Positions 48,695 to 57,318 of a DNA stretch of 64,000 nt are shown here, piece after piece. The stretch is from Arthrobacter luteolus NBRC 107841 (GTDB lineage: Bacteria; Actinomycetota; Actinomycetes; Actinomycetales; Micrococcaceae): positions 248,001-312,000 of the forward strand of contig NZ_BCQM01000005.1 in NCBI RefSeq assembly GCF_001552075.1, written 5' to 3'. A program made the position numbers and the translations under genes. The notes below the pieces were generated by a model. The model had not been told where the DNA came from. It worked only from the letters and a program-made list of their open reading frames with translations, and did not search any database. How positions within the stretch are numbered: position 1 is the first letter of the stretch; every line of letters begins with the position of its first letter.

Positions 48695-48767
48695 TCAAGG
48701 CACAACTAAACGCCCTCTGGCTGCCCGCGGGCAAGTCCCGGCGTAACAATTCGCCGCGGCGGCTTCC

Positions 48768-49883
48768 TCAGGCGGTGAACAGGCGGCGCACCACCCTGCC
48801 CTCGGCGAGGGCATCGAGCCCTTCATTGATTTCCAGCAGCGGACGGGTGTCCGTATGCAGCAGTTCCACGGGCAGACGGCCGTTACGCCAGAGGTCAAGG
48901 TAGGCCGGAATATCGCGGATGGGCACGCAATCGCCCATATAGGAACCCAGGAGGCGCAGGCCTTTTCCGGCGAACTGGAGGGCAGGAACCGACAGCTCCT
49001 GGTCGGGGTGGGGCAGCCCCACGGAAACCAGTGCTCCGCCCCGGTCCAGCAGCGGCAGGCAGGCCTCCATCACGGCGGCGTTTCCGACGGCTTCCACCGC
49101 CACGTCCACTCCGGATTCGGTGTGGGCGGCAGCAAGGGCGGCAGCTTCTGCGGGAGACCCCACAAAGTGGGCGCCGCACTTTAGGGCCAGCTCACGCTTG
49201 GCCGGCAGGGGATCGATGGCCAGGACAGTGGTCTCTGAAACCTGCGCGGCTGCCATCACCGCCATTAGCCCCACGGCGCCCAGACCGAAGACGACGATGC
49301 TCTGGCCGGCCCGGAGCTGTGCGGTGTTGAGGACCGCGCCGATGCCGGTGAGCGCGGCGCAGCCGAACATGGCGGCAACATCCCACGGGACGTCGTCCTC
49401 AATGCGAACCAGGGATTCCCGTGCCACCACTGCATACTCCGAAAAAGCGGAAACACCGAGGTGATGGTTGATCCTTGTCCCGGACGCTGACCGCAGGAGC
49501 GGTTCGCCGTGCAGGAGCCGTCCCTCCGCGTTGGCTTCGGCCCCCCGGCTGCACAAAGCCGGACGTCCGGACCGGCAGCTGCGGCACGAGCCGCAGGCCG
49601 GTACGAAGACCAGCACTACCCGGGTGCCCTCCGGCAGGTCCTGCACGCCTTCGCCCGGTTGGACGACGGTGCCGGCAGCTTCATGCCCGAGCGCCATGGG
49701 GAGGGGCCGCTGCCGGGACCCGTTAATGACCGAGAGGTCGGAGTGGCAGAGGCTGGAACGTTCGATTTTCACCAGGACCTCACCCCGCCGCGGGGCGGGA
49801 ACCGGGAGGTTCTCCAAAGCCAGCGGAGTGCTGGCGGCGTAGGGCCGGTCAGCACCTGATTCGTGGAGGACGGCGCTAAGCAT
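48768..49883 (-). CDS. Zinc-dependent alcohol dehydrogenase
   Basis: The 371-residue MDR enzyme has SSLCHSDLSVINGSR and LGHEAAGTV for catalytic zinc, CGSCRSCRSGRPALC for structural zinc, and SIVVFGLGAVGLMAVMAAAQ for NAD binding. The closest feel is the mycothiol/aryl-alcohol MDR subgroup. It is the last gene of the glycerol-type operon. Its ATG lies inside the previous gene (8-base overlap). It may oxidise an alcohol released by the upstream flavoenzyme, but no substrate is shown. Confidence 0.85.
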   Translation of the reverse strand: MLSAVLHESGADRPYAASTPLALENLPVPAPRRGEVLVKIERSSLCHSDLSVINGSRQRPLPMALGHEAAGTVVQPGEGVQDLPEGTRVVLVFVPACGSCRSCRSGRPALCSRGAEANAEGRLLHGEPLLRSASGTRINHHLGVSAFSEYAVVARESLVRIEDDVPWDVAAMFGCAALTGIGAVLNTAQLRAGQSIVVFGLGAVGLMAVMAAAQVSETTVLAIDPLPAKRELALKCGAHFVGSPAEAAALAAAHTESGVDVAVEAVGNAAVMEACLPLLDRGGALVSVGLPHPDQELSVPALQFAGKGLRLLGSYMGDCVPIRDIPAYLDLWRNGRLPVELLHTDTRPLLEINEGLDALAEGRVVRRLFTA

Positions 49884-50181
49884 CTGCTGTGTCCTCGAAG
49901 CTCTGGATTCTGCGGTCGGCCAGCTTGGGGATGATCTGCGCTGCTCCGATCTCCTGGAAATGGTTTGTCTCCCGGTGCGCGGCGAAACCTGCAGCATCGG
50001 TGTACTGCTCCAGGATGACGAAGTGGCTGGGGTCCTCGAGGTTCTGGAAGAACTCATAGGACAGGTTCGCGGGTTCAGTGCGGCTGGCAGCTGCGAGGGA
50101 GCCCAGCAGCCCGGCCACCGCCTCCTCCTCGCCGGGGTGCGTCTGGTAGTGGGCAATAACCTGGAAAAACGTGCGGGTCAT
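49876..50181 (-). CDS. Antibiotic-biosynthesis-monooxygenase (ABM)-fold small protein
   Basis: A 101-residue ferredoxin-like ABM protein: FFQVIAHYQTHPGEEEAVAGLL, then EPANLSYEFFQNLEDPSHFVILEQYTDAAGFAAHRETNHF. The family includes quinol monooxygenases and structural relatives with no known activity. It overlaps both neighbours (ATGA with glpP, 8 bases with the ADH), so it is tightly co-translated with them. Its role in polyol use is unknown. Confidence 0.8.
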   Translation of the reverse strand: MTRTFFQVIAHYQTHPGEEEAVAGLLGSLAAASRTEPANLSYEFFQNLEDPSHFVILEQYTDAAGFAAHRETNHFQEIGAAQIIPKLADRRIQSFEDTADA

Positions 50182-50819
50182 AGGGTGTGCTCCTTGGCGG
50201 TGTTCGTTGCGGATGTCAGGGACTTGGCGTTGGGAGCCCGGCGGACCGCCAGGTCCCAGAGTTCGGCTGCGCTGGTGGAAATTCCCTTGGCGCCTTCCTT
50301 CAAAGCAGTGGCTACGTCTCCGGCGGTCAGCACGAATCCGGCGGCGATGAAGGGTGACAAACCGGCCAGCTCGCCCGCGGAGAGGTGTGACACCACAGGC
50401 CATGGCATCAGCTGGACCAGATGCGGTTTGCTTTGTTCGATGGCGCTGCGGCTGCGCGGCAGGTTGGACCGGTCCGTGACGAAGACTTTTTGCATTGTCA
50501 CCATCCCCATTTGGTTGGCGCGCTGGATCTGCGCTGTCCGGGTGCTGACGATTGCTTTTGTGCCGATCTTCTTTAGGTACTCAAGGGCGCCTTTGTCCTG
50601 GCCCAGGCCCGAGCAGGCATCGATGTTGACGAAGGTGAACTTTCCCGCCTGGTCCAGTATCCGCAGTGCGCCTTCGAGCTGATGCAGCTCCAGGTGCGCC
50701 AGGATGCAGGTCCTGCAATCGGATGCAAGGAACCCGGGAACCGCCTCGATGCCGAACACGGAGGCGATCACGGGGTTTCGTGCCAAATGGAGTTCAAGCT
50801 CCGGAGGGAAATCGATCAT
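50178..50819 (-). CDS. glpP: GlpP-family glycerol-3-phosphate-responsive antiterminator
   Basis: The 213-residue TIM-barrel protein has FVNIDACSGLGQDKGALEYLKKIGTKAIVSTRTAQIQRANQMGMVTMQKVFVTDRSNL, HLVQLMPWPVVSHLS, then AAGFVLTAGDVATALKEGAKGISTSAAELWDL. These are the phosphate-binding and RNA-regulator motifs of GlpP. In Bacillus, GlpP with glycerol 3-phosphate prevents termination in glpFK and glpD leaders. Here it sits inside the operon it probably controls. ATG 50819 (GAGGA upstream) is preferred over GTG 50837. Confidence 0.85.
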   Translation of the reverse strand: MIDFPPELELHLARNPVIASVFGIEAVPGFLASDCRTCILAHLELHQLEGALRILDQAGKFTFVNIDACSGLGQDKGALEYLKKIGTKAIVSTRTAQIQRANQMGMVTMQKVFVTDRSNLPRSRSAIEQSKPHLVQLMPWPVVSHLSAGELAGLSPFIAAGFVLTAGDVATALKEGAKGISTSAAELWDLAVRRAPNAKSLTSATNTAKEHTL

Positions 50820-50853
50820 TGCTCTATCCTCGTCCACGATGCCTGCACGGTGG

Positions 50854-52386
50854 CTAGAGGCCGAGCTTGCCGGGGTTCAGCAGATTCTGCGGGTCGAGTG
50901 CAGCCTTGACCGCGCGCAGGACCTCAAATCCGGTGCCCAGCGAACGCTCCATGTAGGGAGCGCGGAGCAGCCCGACACCGTGGTGGTGGCTCAGGGTGGC
51001 ATTGTGCCGAAGGATCACTTCGTTGGCCGCGTCCCAGGCCTGCCGGTACCAGACCCCACGCTCGGCTACATCCACGTCGCCGCGCAGGGAGAAGTAGAGG
51101 CATGCGCCGTCGACATAGGCATGGGATTGGTGGGCGGACCCGGCGAGGGTTCCCGGAACGGCGTTAATGGCGGCAACCACGTCGTCGTACACGGCCGGGA
51201 GGACGGCCCACGGACCGACCATTTCCAGGGTGTCCGCAACCAGCCCGGGACTGCGCTTGAATCCCTCGGCGCTCTTTCCGGTGAGGTAGCGGGTGTCGAG
51301 CCAGCGTTCAAAGATGGCGTCTGAGTCCAGTTCGGTGCCGGACTCTGCGCAGATCCGGTCGGCGATGGTGAGCCCGGCGTCGACCAACTCCCGGGTTCCT
51401 TCATCCGCGATCAGCAGTACGTTGGTCTCCGGGAGCCCGAACTGGAGTCCGCTTTCGAGCTCGTCGTAGAGCCGGAGCGCTGCGGGGGTGGCACCGGCCT
51501 GCATAATCTGCCGGCAGGCTTCGAGCCCGTCGGCAAAGGACGCGAACCCATAGGCGGTGGCCCGGCCGAACCCGGGGAGGCGGTGCAATTTGAAACGGAC
51601 CCGGGTAATCACGCCCAGGGTGCCTTCAGAACCGATGAAGAGCTGCAGCAGATCTGGTCCGACTGCTGCGCGTGCACTCTCGCCCAGGGTGACCAGTTCA
51701 CCGCTGGCAAGAACCACGTCCATCCCGTAGACCATGTCCTCGATCTTGCCGTACCGGGTGGAGAGCTGCCCGGCTCCACGGCAGGCGACCCAGCCGCCAA
51801 CCGTGCTGATGGCGTACGAGGAGGGCCAGTGCCCCATCGTCATGCCGTAGTCCCGCTGGATGGTTTCCTCGAAGATGTCGCCGAAAACGCCGGCTTCGAC
51901 CTCGATGATCTGGCTGGCCTCGTCAAAGGACACGAACTTGTCCAGCCCGCACACATCCAGGACGATTCCGCCGGCGACGGGCAGTGCTGCGCCCGTAACG
52001 TTGCTCCGCCCGGCTGAGACGGTGACCGGCAGGGATGCTTGTCCGGCGATCCGCATAACGGCCTGGACCTGCTCGGTACTGGAAACGTGAACGATCACCG
52101 ATTCAGGGGTGGCCGGGCGGCCGCCGGTTTCGGCGATCATCGTTCCGGCCCACCAATCACGGGTGCCGTCCCGGACCAGCCCGGGATCGCTGACCACCTT
52201 GTCAGCTGCTGCTGCGAGGAGCTCCAGTGTCTGCGCATCAACGACGGCCGGCGCGGGCGAAGAGAAATACGGTTCCCCCGAGAGTCCGGCCCCGTCGAGG
52301 CCTGCCGCGTAGCCCGGCTGGCTGGGCGCACCCACCGTGTAGTTTCCCCGGTTGTACCCCCGCTTGACTGCTTCCTTGCTGATCAT
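50854..52386 (-). CDS. FAD-linked oxidase, alkyl-DHAP-synthase-like
   Basis: The 510-residue flavoenzyme is in the VAO/PCMH (FAD_binding_4) family. It has PATPESVIVHVSSTEQVQAVMRIAGQ, PVTVSAGRSNVTGAALPVAGGIVLDV (pyrophosphate loop), WPSSYAISTVGGWVACRGAGQLSTRYGKIEDMV and a C-terminal LSHHHGVGLLRAPYMERSLG. The three-His motif and context resemble alkylglycerone-phosphate synthase and close bacterial relatives. Its reaction is uncertain: it could oxidise a polyol or act on an ether or ester of DHAP. It starts directly after the glpD stop. Confidence 0.82.
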   Translation of the reverse strand: MISKEAVKRGYNRGNYTVGAPSQPGYAAGLDGAGLSGEPYFSSPAPAVVDAQTLELLAAAADKVVSDPGLVRDGTRDWWAGTMIAETGGRPATPESVIVHVSSTEQVQAVMRIAGQASLPVTVSAGRSNVTGAALPVAGGIVLDVCGLDKFVSFDEASQIIEVEAGVFGDIFEETIQRDYGMTMGHWPSSYAISTVGGWVACRGAGQLSTRYGKIEDMVYGMDVVLASGELVTLGESARAAVGPDLLQLFIGSEGTLGVITRVRFKLHRLPGFGRATAYGFASFADGLEACRQIMQAGATPAALRLYDELESGLQFGLPETNVLLIADEGTRELVDAGLTIADRICAESGTELDSDAIFERWLDTRYLTGKSAEGFKRSPGLVADTLEMVGPWAVLPAVYDDVVAAINAVPGTLAGSAHQSHAYVDGACLYFSLRGDVDVAERGVWYRQAWDAANEVILRHNATLSHHHGVGLLRAPYMERSLGTGFEVLRAVKAALDPQNLLNPGKLGL

Positions 52387-54057
52387 TTACTTGGCTCCCA
52401 TCAGGATTGCTCGTTCATGTGTGGTCTGGTTCTTGTAGTCGGCTACCTGGGCGTCGACGACGCTGGCGGGAAGGTCGAGTTCCTTCATCAGCAGGGCGCC
52501 CACCCTGGGCGCAGCGGCAGCGGAAGCGTCACGGGCCATAATGCGTGCGCGTGTACGCCGGGAGAGGATGTCATCAACGCTCCGGGCCATCTCATGGCGG
52601 GCCGCGTAGACAACTTCGGCTTCCAGGTAGGGCAGGCCTTCGACGATGGGACGGTCGAGGGAAGGATCGCCGGCCAGGATGTCCGTGACAAACCTGGACT
52701 CCGTCCCGTAGCGCTCGCCCAGATGAGCAGCCAGGCCGCCGGATGCCACGACGGCCTCGGCGTCATATCCGGCTCCGCCCAGCAGCGGGGCGCCGGTTGT
52801 GCGGCAGCGCCGCCGCTGGCCCAGGACCTTCTGGGCTGCGTCCACTGTCTGCTCAGCCATGTGCCGGGATGTCGTCAGCTTGCCGCCGACGACTGTCACC
52901 AGGCCGTCCTGGTCGGTGCGGATCTCATGATTGCGCTTTACTTCGACCGTTTTTCCTCCCGGCGGAGCCACCAGCGGACGGCATCCGCCGATGCTGCCCA
53001 GGACATCCTCGGCTTCGAGGTCAAGGTTCAGGGCGCTGCGGGCACCGTCGAGCAGGAAATCCATTTCCTCCCGGGTGCAGTTCACATCGTCGAGGTCTCC
53101 GGCGTAGTCCTCATCCGTGGTCCCCAGATAGGCGGTGTTGCCCCAGCGGGTGATCGTGGCCCGCCTGGTGCGCCCGGGGACCGGAATCGTCACGGTGCAG
53201 TCGTTGCGGATCTTGCTCCACGGCACAGCAATATGCACGCCCTTGGCGGGGCGGATACTCGGGGCGTCGGCGTCCTTGCCCGCGCCGTTCCAGTCCCTGA
53301 GCCACGCGCCGGTTGCGATGACGACCACCGAGGCACGCACCCGGACCTCACGCTGGTCCACTGCCACCGTCACGCCGTCGACCCTCCCTCCACTGCGGGT
53401 CACATCCGTGACCTTGGCCCCGTTGAGAACGGTTGCCCCATGGAACGCAGCGGTCCGGGCCAGTGCCAGGGTCAGCCGGGCGTCATCGGCCCTGGCGTCG
53501 TAGTACATGAACCCACCGTCCAGCTTTTCCCCCTTGAACGTGGGGCAGTGGGAGAGGACTTCTGCCTTGCTGAGCTTCTGGTGCAGGACTCCTTCCCGCC
53601 ACCCTCCGGCCAGATCGTAGGTCCAGAGCAGGCTTTCAAAACCGGCTGCGAGGCGCCGGTCGAAGATCCCCTCTTCGGAAAGCACCGGAAACAGGAACGG
53701 CAGCCGCTGAACCAAATGGGGAGCATTTTTCCGGAGCCGCTGGCGCTCCAGCAGGGAATGCCGGACCAGGGGCAGGTTTCCCTGCTCGATGTAGCGGAGC
53801 CCGCCATGGATCATCTTGGAGGATTTGGAGGAGGTCCCGGAGGCGAAATCGTCCTTTTCCAGAAGGGCTACACGGTAGCCCCGCAGTGCTGCGTCCATGG
53901 CGGTGTAAGCACCCGTTACACCGCCGCCCACAATAACGATGTCAAAATGCCCGGTTTCAAGTGCTGCCAGCTGTTCTTTTCGTTCCAGCTTCAGCGGGGT
54001 TTCGGAGACCATTCGGGTCCGGTTTGTCTTTGGTTTACGTGCGGGAAAAGAGATCAT
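52387..54057 (-). CDS. glpD: Aerobic glycerol-3-phosphate dehydrogenase/oxidase
   Basis: The 556-residue FAD enzyme oxidises glycerol 3-phosphate to DHAP and passes electrons to quinone or oxygen. It has DIVIVGGGVTGAYTAMDAALRG, SSKSSKMIHGGLRYIEQGNLPLV, MYYDARADDARLTLALARTAAFHGA, then AKGVHIAVPW, and TVVGGKLTTSRHMAE. A C-terminal helical domain follows. It is soluble to peripheral on the membrane. The GAAAGAAA before ATG 54057 is a weak ribosome-binding site. An AT-rich repeat lies just upstream. Confidence 0.93.
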   Translation of the reverse strand: MISFPARKPKTNRTRMVSETPLKLERKEQLAALETGHFDIVIVGGGVTGAYTAMDAALRGYRVALLEKDDFASGTSSKSSKMIHGGLRYIEQGNLPLVRHSLLERQRLRKNAPHLVQRLPFLFPVLSEEGIFDRRLAAGFESLLWTYDLAGGWREGVLHQKLSKAEVLSHCPTFKGEKLDGGFMYYDARADDARLTLALARTAAFHGATVLNGAKVTDVTRSGGRVDGVTVAVDQREVRVRASVVVIATGAWLRDWNGAGKDADAPSIRPAKGVHIAVPWSKIRNDCTVTIPVPGRTRRATITRWGNTAYLGTTDEDYAGDLDDVNCTREEMDFLLDGARSALNLDLEAEDVLGSIGGCRPLVAPPGGKTVEVKRNHEIRTDQDGLVTVVGGKLTTSRHMAEQTVDAAQKVLGQRRRCRTTGAPLLGGAGYDAEAVVASGGLAAHLGERYGTESRFVTDILAGDPSLDRPIVEGLPYLEAEVVYAARHEMARSVDDILSRRTRARIMARDASAAAAPRVGALLMKELDLPASVVDAQVADYKNQTTHERAILMGAK

Positions 54058-54074
54058 GGATATATTTCTTTCTG

Positions 54075-54099
54075 GTGCAATTTAGTGCAATTAGTGCAA
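54075..54099. repeat. Three GTGCAA direct repeats between glpK and glpD
   Basis: GTGCAA occurs at 54075, 54085 and 54094, spaced ten and nine bases (about one helix turn), in the AT-rich 74-bp glpK-glpD gap. Such helical phasing suggests a regulator-binding site or a structured RNA leader. No regulator can be assigned. Confidence 0.6.
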
Positions 54100-54131
54100 A
54101 CAAAATGGGCTTTTACGGCGCCGGGGGCGGC

Positions 54132-55643
54132 TTAGTGCGCAACCTGCTCAAGTTCCCGGTCAATGTGCCTGGCCCACATGCTTCGCCGTTCTTCCCGCTC
54201 GGATGCGGAGATGGCCGGTTCGAACCGTTCGCCCGGTCCCAGGGCGCGGGCCGCTGTTTCGAGCGAATCCCACAGGAGTCCGTCGGCACCGGCCAGGAAC
54301 GCAGCGCCGCGCAGGCTTGCCGTGCCGGTGGCGGGCATCCGCCGCATCGGAATCCCGGTGAGGTCAGCCTGCATCTGGATGAGCGGATCGCTGCCGGACA
54401 TTCCGCCGCCGACCCGGATCTCGGTGACCGATACCCCGGCGACTTCTTCGTTGGCGTGAACGCTGCTCGCCACGGAGTGGGCAATGCCTTCCAGGACGGC
54501 GTACGCCACCTCGGACCGGCTGGTTGCCATGGATAGTCCGCTCAGGGACGCCCGGACCCTCGGCTCGACGACCGGGACCCGGATACCCGTCAGCGCGGGA
54601 ACAAACATCACGCCGTTAGCCCCGCTGGCCAGGGCAGCCAGCTCGCTGATCTGCACGGCGGACTCGAACCAGCCCAAGGAACCGCAAAGCCAGTCGAGCG
54701 CTGACCCAGTGGTGGCAGTGAAAGTCTCCACCGCGTAAACGCTGCGATGGTTGCGGCGCCACCCAGTGAGGGTCAGTGTCCCGTCATAGAGGCCGGGGTT
54801 TTCCGGCAGACGGGGCCCGGTGACCAGGTCAACGAAGCTGCCGGTGCCGTGAACGCACATGGCCTGGCCGGCATCCAGGCAGCCCAGTCCCACGGTGCCG
54901 GCATGCTGGTCACCCACCGCTGCCCGGATGGGCAGCTCGAGTCCGAGGAGCCGCGGATCGGTATGTCCGAGCTCTTCGGCGTCCTGGCGGAGTTCCGGGA
55001 GGATCTCCACCGGGAATTCCAGGGCTTCGATCCAGGGGATTTCATACCGGTGCTCAGCGAGCACATAGGCACCGGCGGAGGTGGCATTGGTGGACGTGGC
55101 CACGTAGGCACGTTCCCTGGTGAGGTTCCACAGGAGCCAGGTTTCCATGGTGCCGAAACCGAGCCGTTTTGCCGCGTAGGCCTCGGCCACGGCCGGGCTG
55201 TCCCGCAGGTGATGGGCTGCCCACAGGTACGGGGAGCGAACTCCAGCGGGGCGGCCGACCGTCTGGATCAGGTGTTCGTTCCAGGTGCTGCCCAGAGCTT
55301 CGAGCCCCGCCGCGTGGCGGGTGTCCTGCCACACCATGGCCGGGACCAGGGGATGGCCGGAGACGGTATCCCAAAGCACCGCCGTCGCCCGCTGGGTGGC
55401 GATGGCAGCTGCCTTGAGCTCGTAGCCCGCTTCCGCGGCACGCTGGACGACGATGCGGCATACTTCCAGCGTCTTGGCCAGGATTTCCCCGGCATCCTGT
55501 TCCACTACCCCGGCACGGGGAGTGGAGACCTGGAGGCGCCGGTACTCCTCGCCGTGGACCGTCCCGTCCGCGGTGACCCAGGCTGCCCTGGTCCCCGTGG
55601 TGCCTTCGTCGATGGACAGGATCGCCGGCTGCATCCGTGCCAT
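54132..55643 (-). CDS. glpK: FGGY-family carbohydrate kinase (glycerol kinase type)
   Basis: The 503-residue kinase begins ILSIDEGTTGTRAAWVTADG (phosphate 1), then VPAMVWQDTRHAAGLEALG. GDQHAGTVGLGCLDAGQAMCVHGTGSF, the FGGY-type TALTGIRVPVVEPRVRASLSGLSM, then RVGGGMSGSDPLIQMQADLTGIPM follow. Gene context with glpD and glpP points to glycerol, yielding glycerol 3-phosphate. Some pocket segments (YAVETFTATTGSALDWL) differ from textbook GlpK, so a related polyol substrate is possible. The ATG abuts the MFS stop codon. Confidence 0.8.
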   Translation of the reverse strand: MARMQPAILSIDEGTTGTRAAWVTADGTVHGEEYRRLQVSTPRAGVVEQDAGEILAKTLEVCRIVVQRAAEAGYELKAAAIATQRATAVLWDTVSGHPLVPAMVWQDTRHAAGLEALGSTWNEHLIQTVGRPAGVRSPYLWAAHHLRDSPAVAEAYAAKRLGFGTMETWLLWNLTRERAYVATSTNATSAGAYVLAEHRYEIPWIEALEFPVEILPELRQDAEELGHTDPRLLGLELPIRAAVGDQHAGTVGLGCLDAGQAMCVHGTGSFVDLVTGPRLPENPGLYDGTLTLTGWRRNHRSVYAVETFTATTGSALDWLCGSLGWFESAVQISELAALASGANGVMFVPALTGIRVPVVEPRVRASLSGLSMATSRSEVAYAVLEGIAHSVASSVHANEEVAGVSVTEIRVGGGMSGSDPLIQMQADLTGIPMRRMPATGTASLRGAAFLAGADGLLWDSLETAARALGPGERFEPAISASEREERRSMWARHIDRELEQVAH

Positions 55644-57077
55644 CTAGACCCGTGCCGTTTCGTTCCGGGCCTGGTCACTCCGGAACTGCGGAGCATTCTC
55701 TTCTTCATCCGGGCTGACCGCTGCACGGGTGGGATCCCATTTGATCACCGAGCAAACGATGCAGGCGATCAGCGGCACGGCGGAAAGGATCAGGAAGGTG
55801 GGGCCGAGGCCAAGGTCCTGCTTGAGGATGGGGAAGACGAGCAGGCCCAGGGCTGCTCCGGTGCTGCCAAGCGCCCCGATGACACCGTTGGCTCCCGCTC
55901 GCAGTTCGCTGCGGAAGGACAGGGTGGAGATGCTCTTGCCGTTGGCGCCGGGCCCGCCGGAGTGGAACAGGATGAACAGGGACGGGATCAGGAAGGCCAG
56001 GAAGATCGGCAGGCTCTCGTAGAAGGCTCCCAGTATCACCAGCATGATGAAGACGGCGCCGAAGCCGACTGCCGAGGCCTTGCGCAGGCCGATTTTCCTG
56101 CCGATCACCGGCGAGAGGAAGCCGCCGACGATACCGAAGAGGTTGAAGACAAGCGCGCCCAAAGTGGCCACCACGAAGTCTTCACCGAACAGGGTGAGGC
56201 TAATAATCGGCAGGTACCAGCCGACGGCGAAATACTGGATGGACTGCCCCATCTGGATGGTCGCAGCGAGGATCGTCCGTGGAAGGTAGATTCCGCGGAA
56301 AATCAGCGCGATGTTGGCGAAACCCTTGGTCGCCTGGTTCAGGATCGGGGAGCGGTCTTCGACAGGCGCTGCCGTGAACGGCTCACCATAGATCTTCGTC
56401 ATGGAGGCGGCCGCCTTTTCAAGCAGGCCCTTCCGGGCTGCCCAGGTGGGGCTTTCGACCATAAAAGCGAGCTGGGCGACAAAGAGTGCCAGGGCCACGA
56501 TGCCCGCTGAGCCGACGGCGTAGCGCCAGATCGATTCTCCGACACCCATGTTGTAGAACAGGATGGCGAGAATCAGGTTGGAGCTCACCGCGGTGTACCA
56601 GATGCCCTGCCAGGTGTTCAGGCGGCTCTTGAACCGGGCGGGGGTAAATTCTGCCAACAGGGCCATGGCGATCGCAAAGTCGATGCCGTAGGCGGCACCC
56701 ACGAAGAAGCGTCCGACCAGCACCAGCTCGAAAGCGGGTGCAAAGGCGGCCAGGCCGGCGCCGATCAGCGCCAGGAACTTAGCGAAAACCAGTGGAGGAA
56801 TGCGGCCCCAGCGGTCCGCCATCCAGCCGCCAATCGGATTGAACACGATGGCGACCCAGGATGCGAGGGACGTCAGGATGGCAACCTGCGTGGCGCTCAG
56901 CTCCAGGTCCCTGGTCATGGGCCCAAGGCCGGCGCTCAGCGCAGAGTTGGAAAAGGCGTCCAGGAACAGGCCGCCCAGCGCGAGCCACCAAATGACCCCG
57001 GCCCGGCCCGCTATCTTGGGGCGGGCGTCAATGTAAGAAACTACGTCGTGCACGCCGCGGAGTGTAAAACTCGACAT
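55644..57077 (-). CDS. MFS transporter, probable polyol/sugar importer
   Basis: The 477-residue protein has twelve predicted helices and the MFS loop 2-3 motif GGWMADRWGRIPPLVF. GRFFVGAAYGIDFAIAMALLAEFTPARFKSRL marks the TM4-5 region of sugar-transporter-like MFS proteins. A second motif after TM8 is SPVIGRKIGLRKAS. It replaces GlpF as the entry step: an energised symporter rather than a channel. ATG 57077 (GAGAGG upstream) follows a leader containing an intrinsic terminator. Confidence 0.85.
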   Translation of the reverse strand: MSSFTLRGVHDVVSYIDARPKIAGRAGVIWWLALGGLFLDAFSNSALSAGLGPMTRDLELSATQVAILTSLASWVAIVFNPIGGWMADRWGRIPPLVFAKFLALIGAGLAAFAPAFELVLVGRFFVGAAYGIDFAIAMALLAEFTPARFKSRLNTWQGIWYTAVSSNLILAILFYNMGVGESIWRYAVGSAGIVALALFVAQLAFMVESPTWAARKGLLEKAAASMTKIYGEPFTAAPVEDRSPILNQATKGFANIALIFRGIYLPRTILAATIQMGQSIQYFAVGWYLPIISLTLFGEDFVVATLGALVFNLFGIVGGFLSPVIGRKIGLRKASAVGFGAVFIMLVILGAFYESLPIFLAFLIPSLFILFHSGGPGANGKSISTLSFRSELRAGANGVIGALGSTGAALGLLVFPILKQDLGLGPTFLILSAVPLIACIVCSVIKWDPTRAAVSPDEEENAPQFRSDQARNETARV

Positions 57078-57136
57078 TATGGCCGACCTCTCTGTCGGGA
57101 TTGCTCCTGTCAGAGACCACGGCCCAATAGAAACGC

Positions 57137-57184
57137 AAAAAGGGCAAGAAAAGACCTCCAACAGGAAGTCTCTATTCTTGCCCT
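57137..57184 (-). terminator. Intrinsic terminator in operon leader (candidate GlpP antitermination site)
   Basis: On the minus strand AGGGCAAGAA ... TTCTTGCCCT forms a 10-bp outer stem (57141-57184) with an inner GACTTCC/GGAGGTC stem and TGTT loop. It is followed by TTTTT at 57141-57137. It lies 60 bases upstream of the MFS start and downstream of a good promoter, so it terminates in the leader and not at the end of a gene. A glpP gene in the same operon makes antitermination the likely control. Confidence 0.82.
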
Positions 57185-57194
57185 GATAAATGTG

Positions 57195-57224
57195 ATCTTA
57201 GACGCATAATGCCGTTTGTGGCAA
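57195..57224 (-). promoter_or_regulatory. Promoter of the MFS-glpK-glpD-glpP operon
   Basis: On the minus strand TTGCCA (57224-57219), an 18-base spacer, and TAAGAT (57200-57195) make a sigma-A-type promoter. Transcription would begin about ten bases before the leader terminator stem. Confidence 0.65.
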
Positions 57225-57318
57225 TACCCGGCCCGCGCTCTTTCCAAACCCGGGCATTACGCCGCGTGACACCCCGCAGCTTGCGCGCCACCGGGGGCGG
57301 TGTTCCATACTGGGCGGG

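Noticed and set aside
52039-54135. A 698-residue plus-strand frame opposite glpD and the FAD oxidase
   Set aside because: It is a shadow of two confidently identified genes and contains no recognisable motif.
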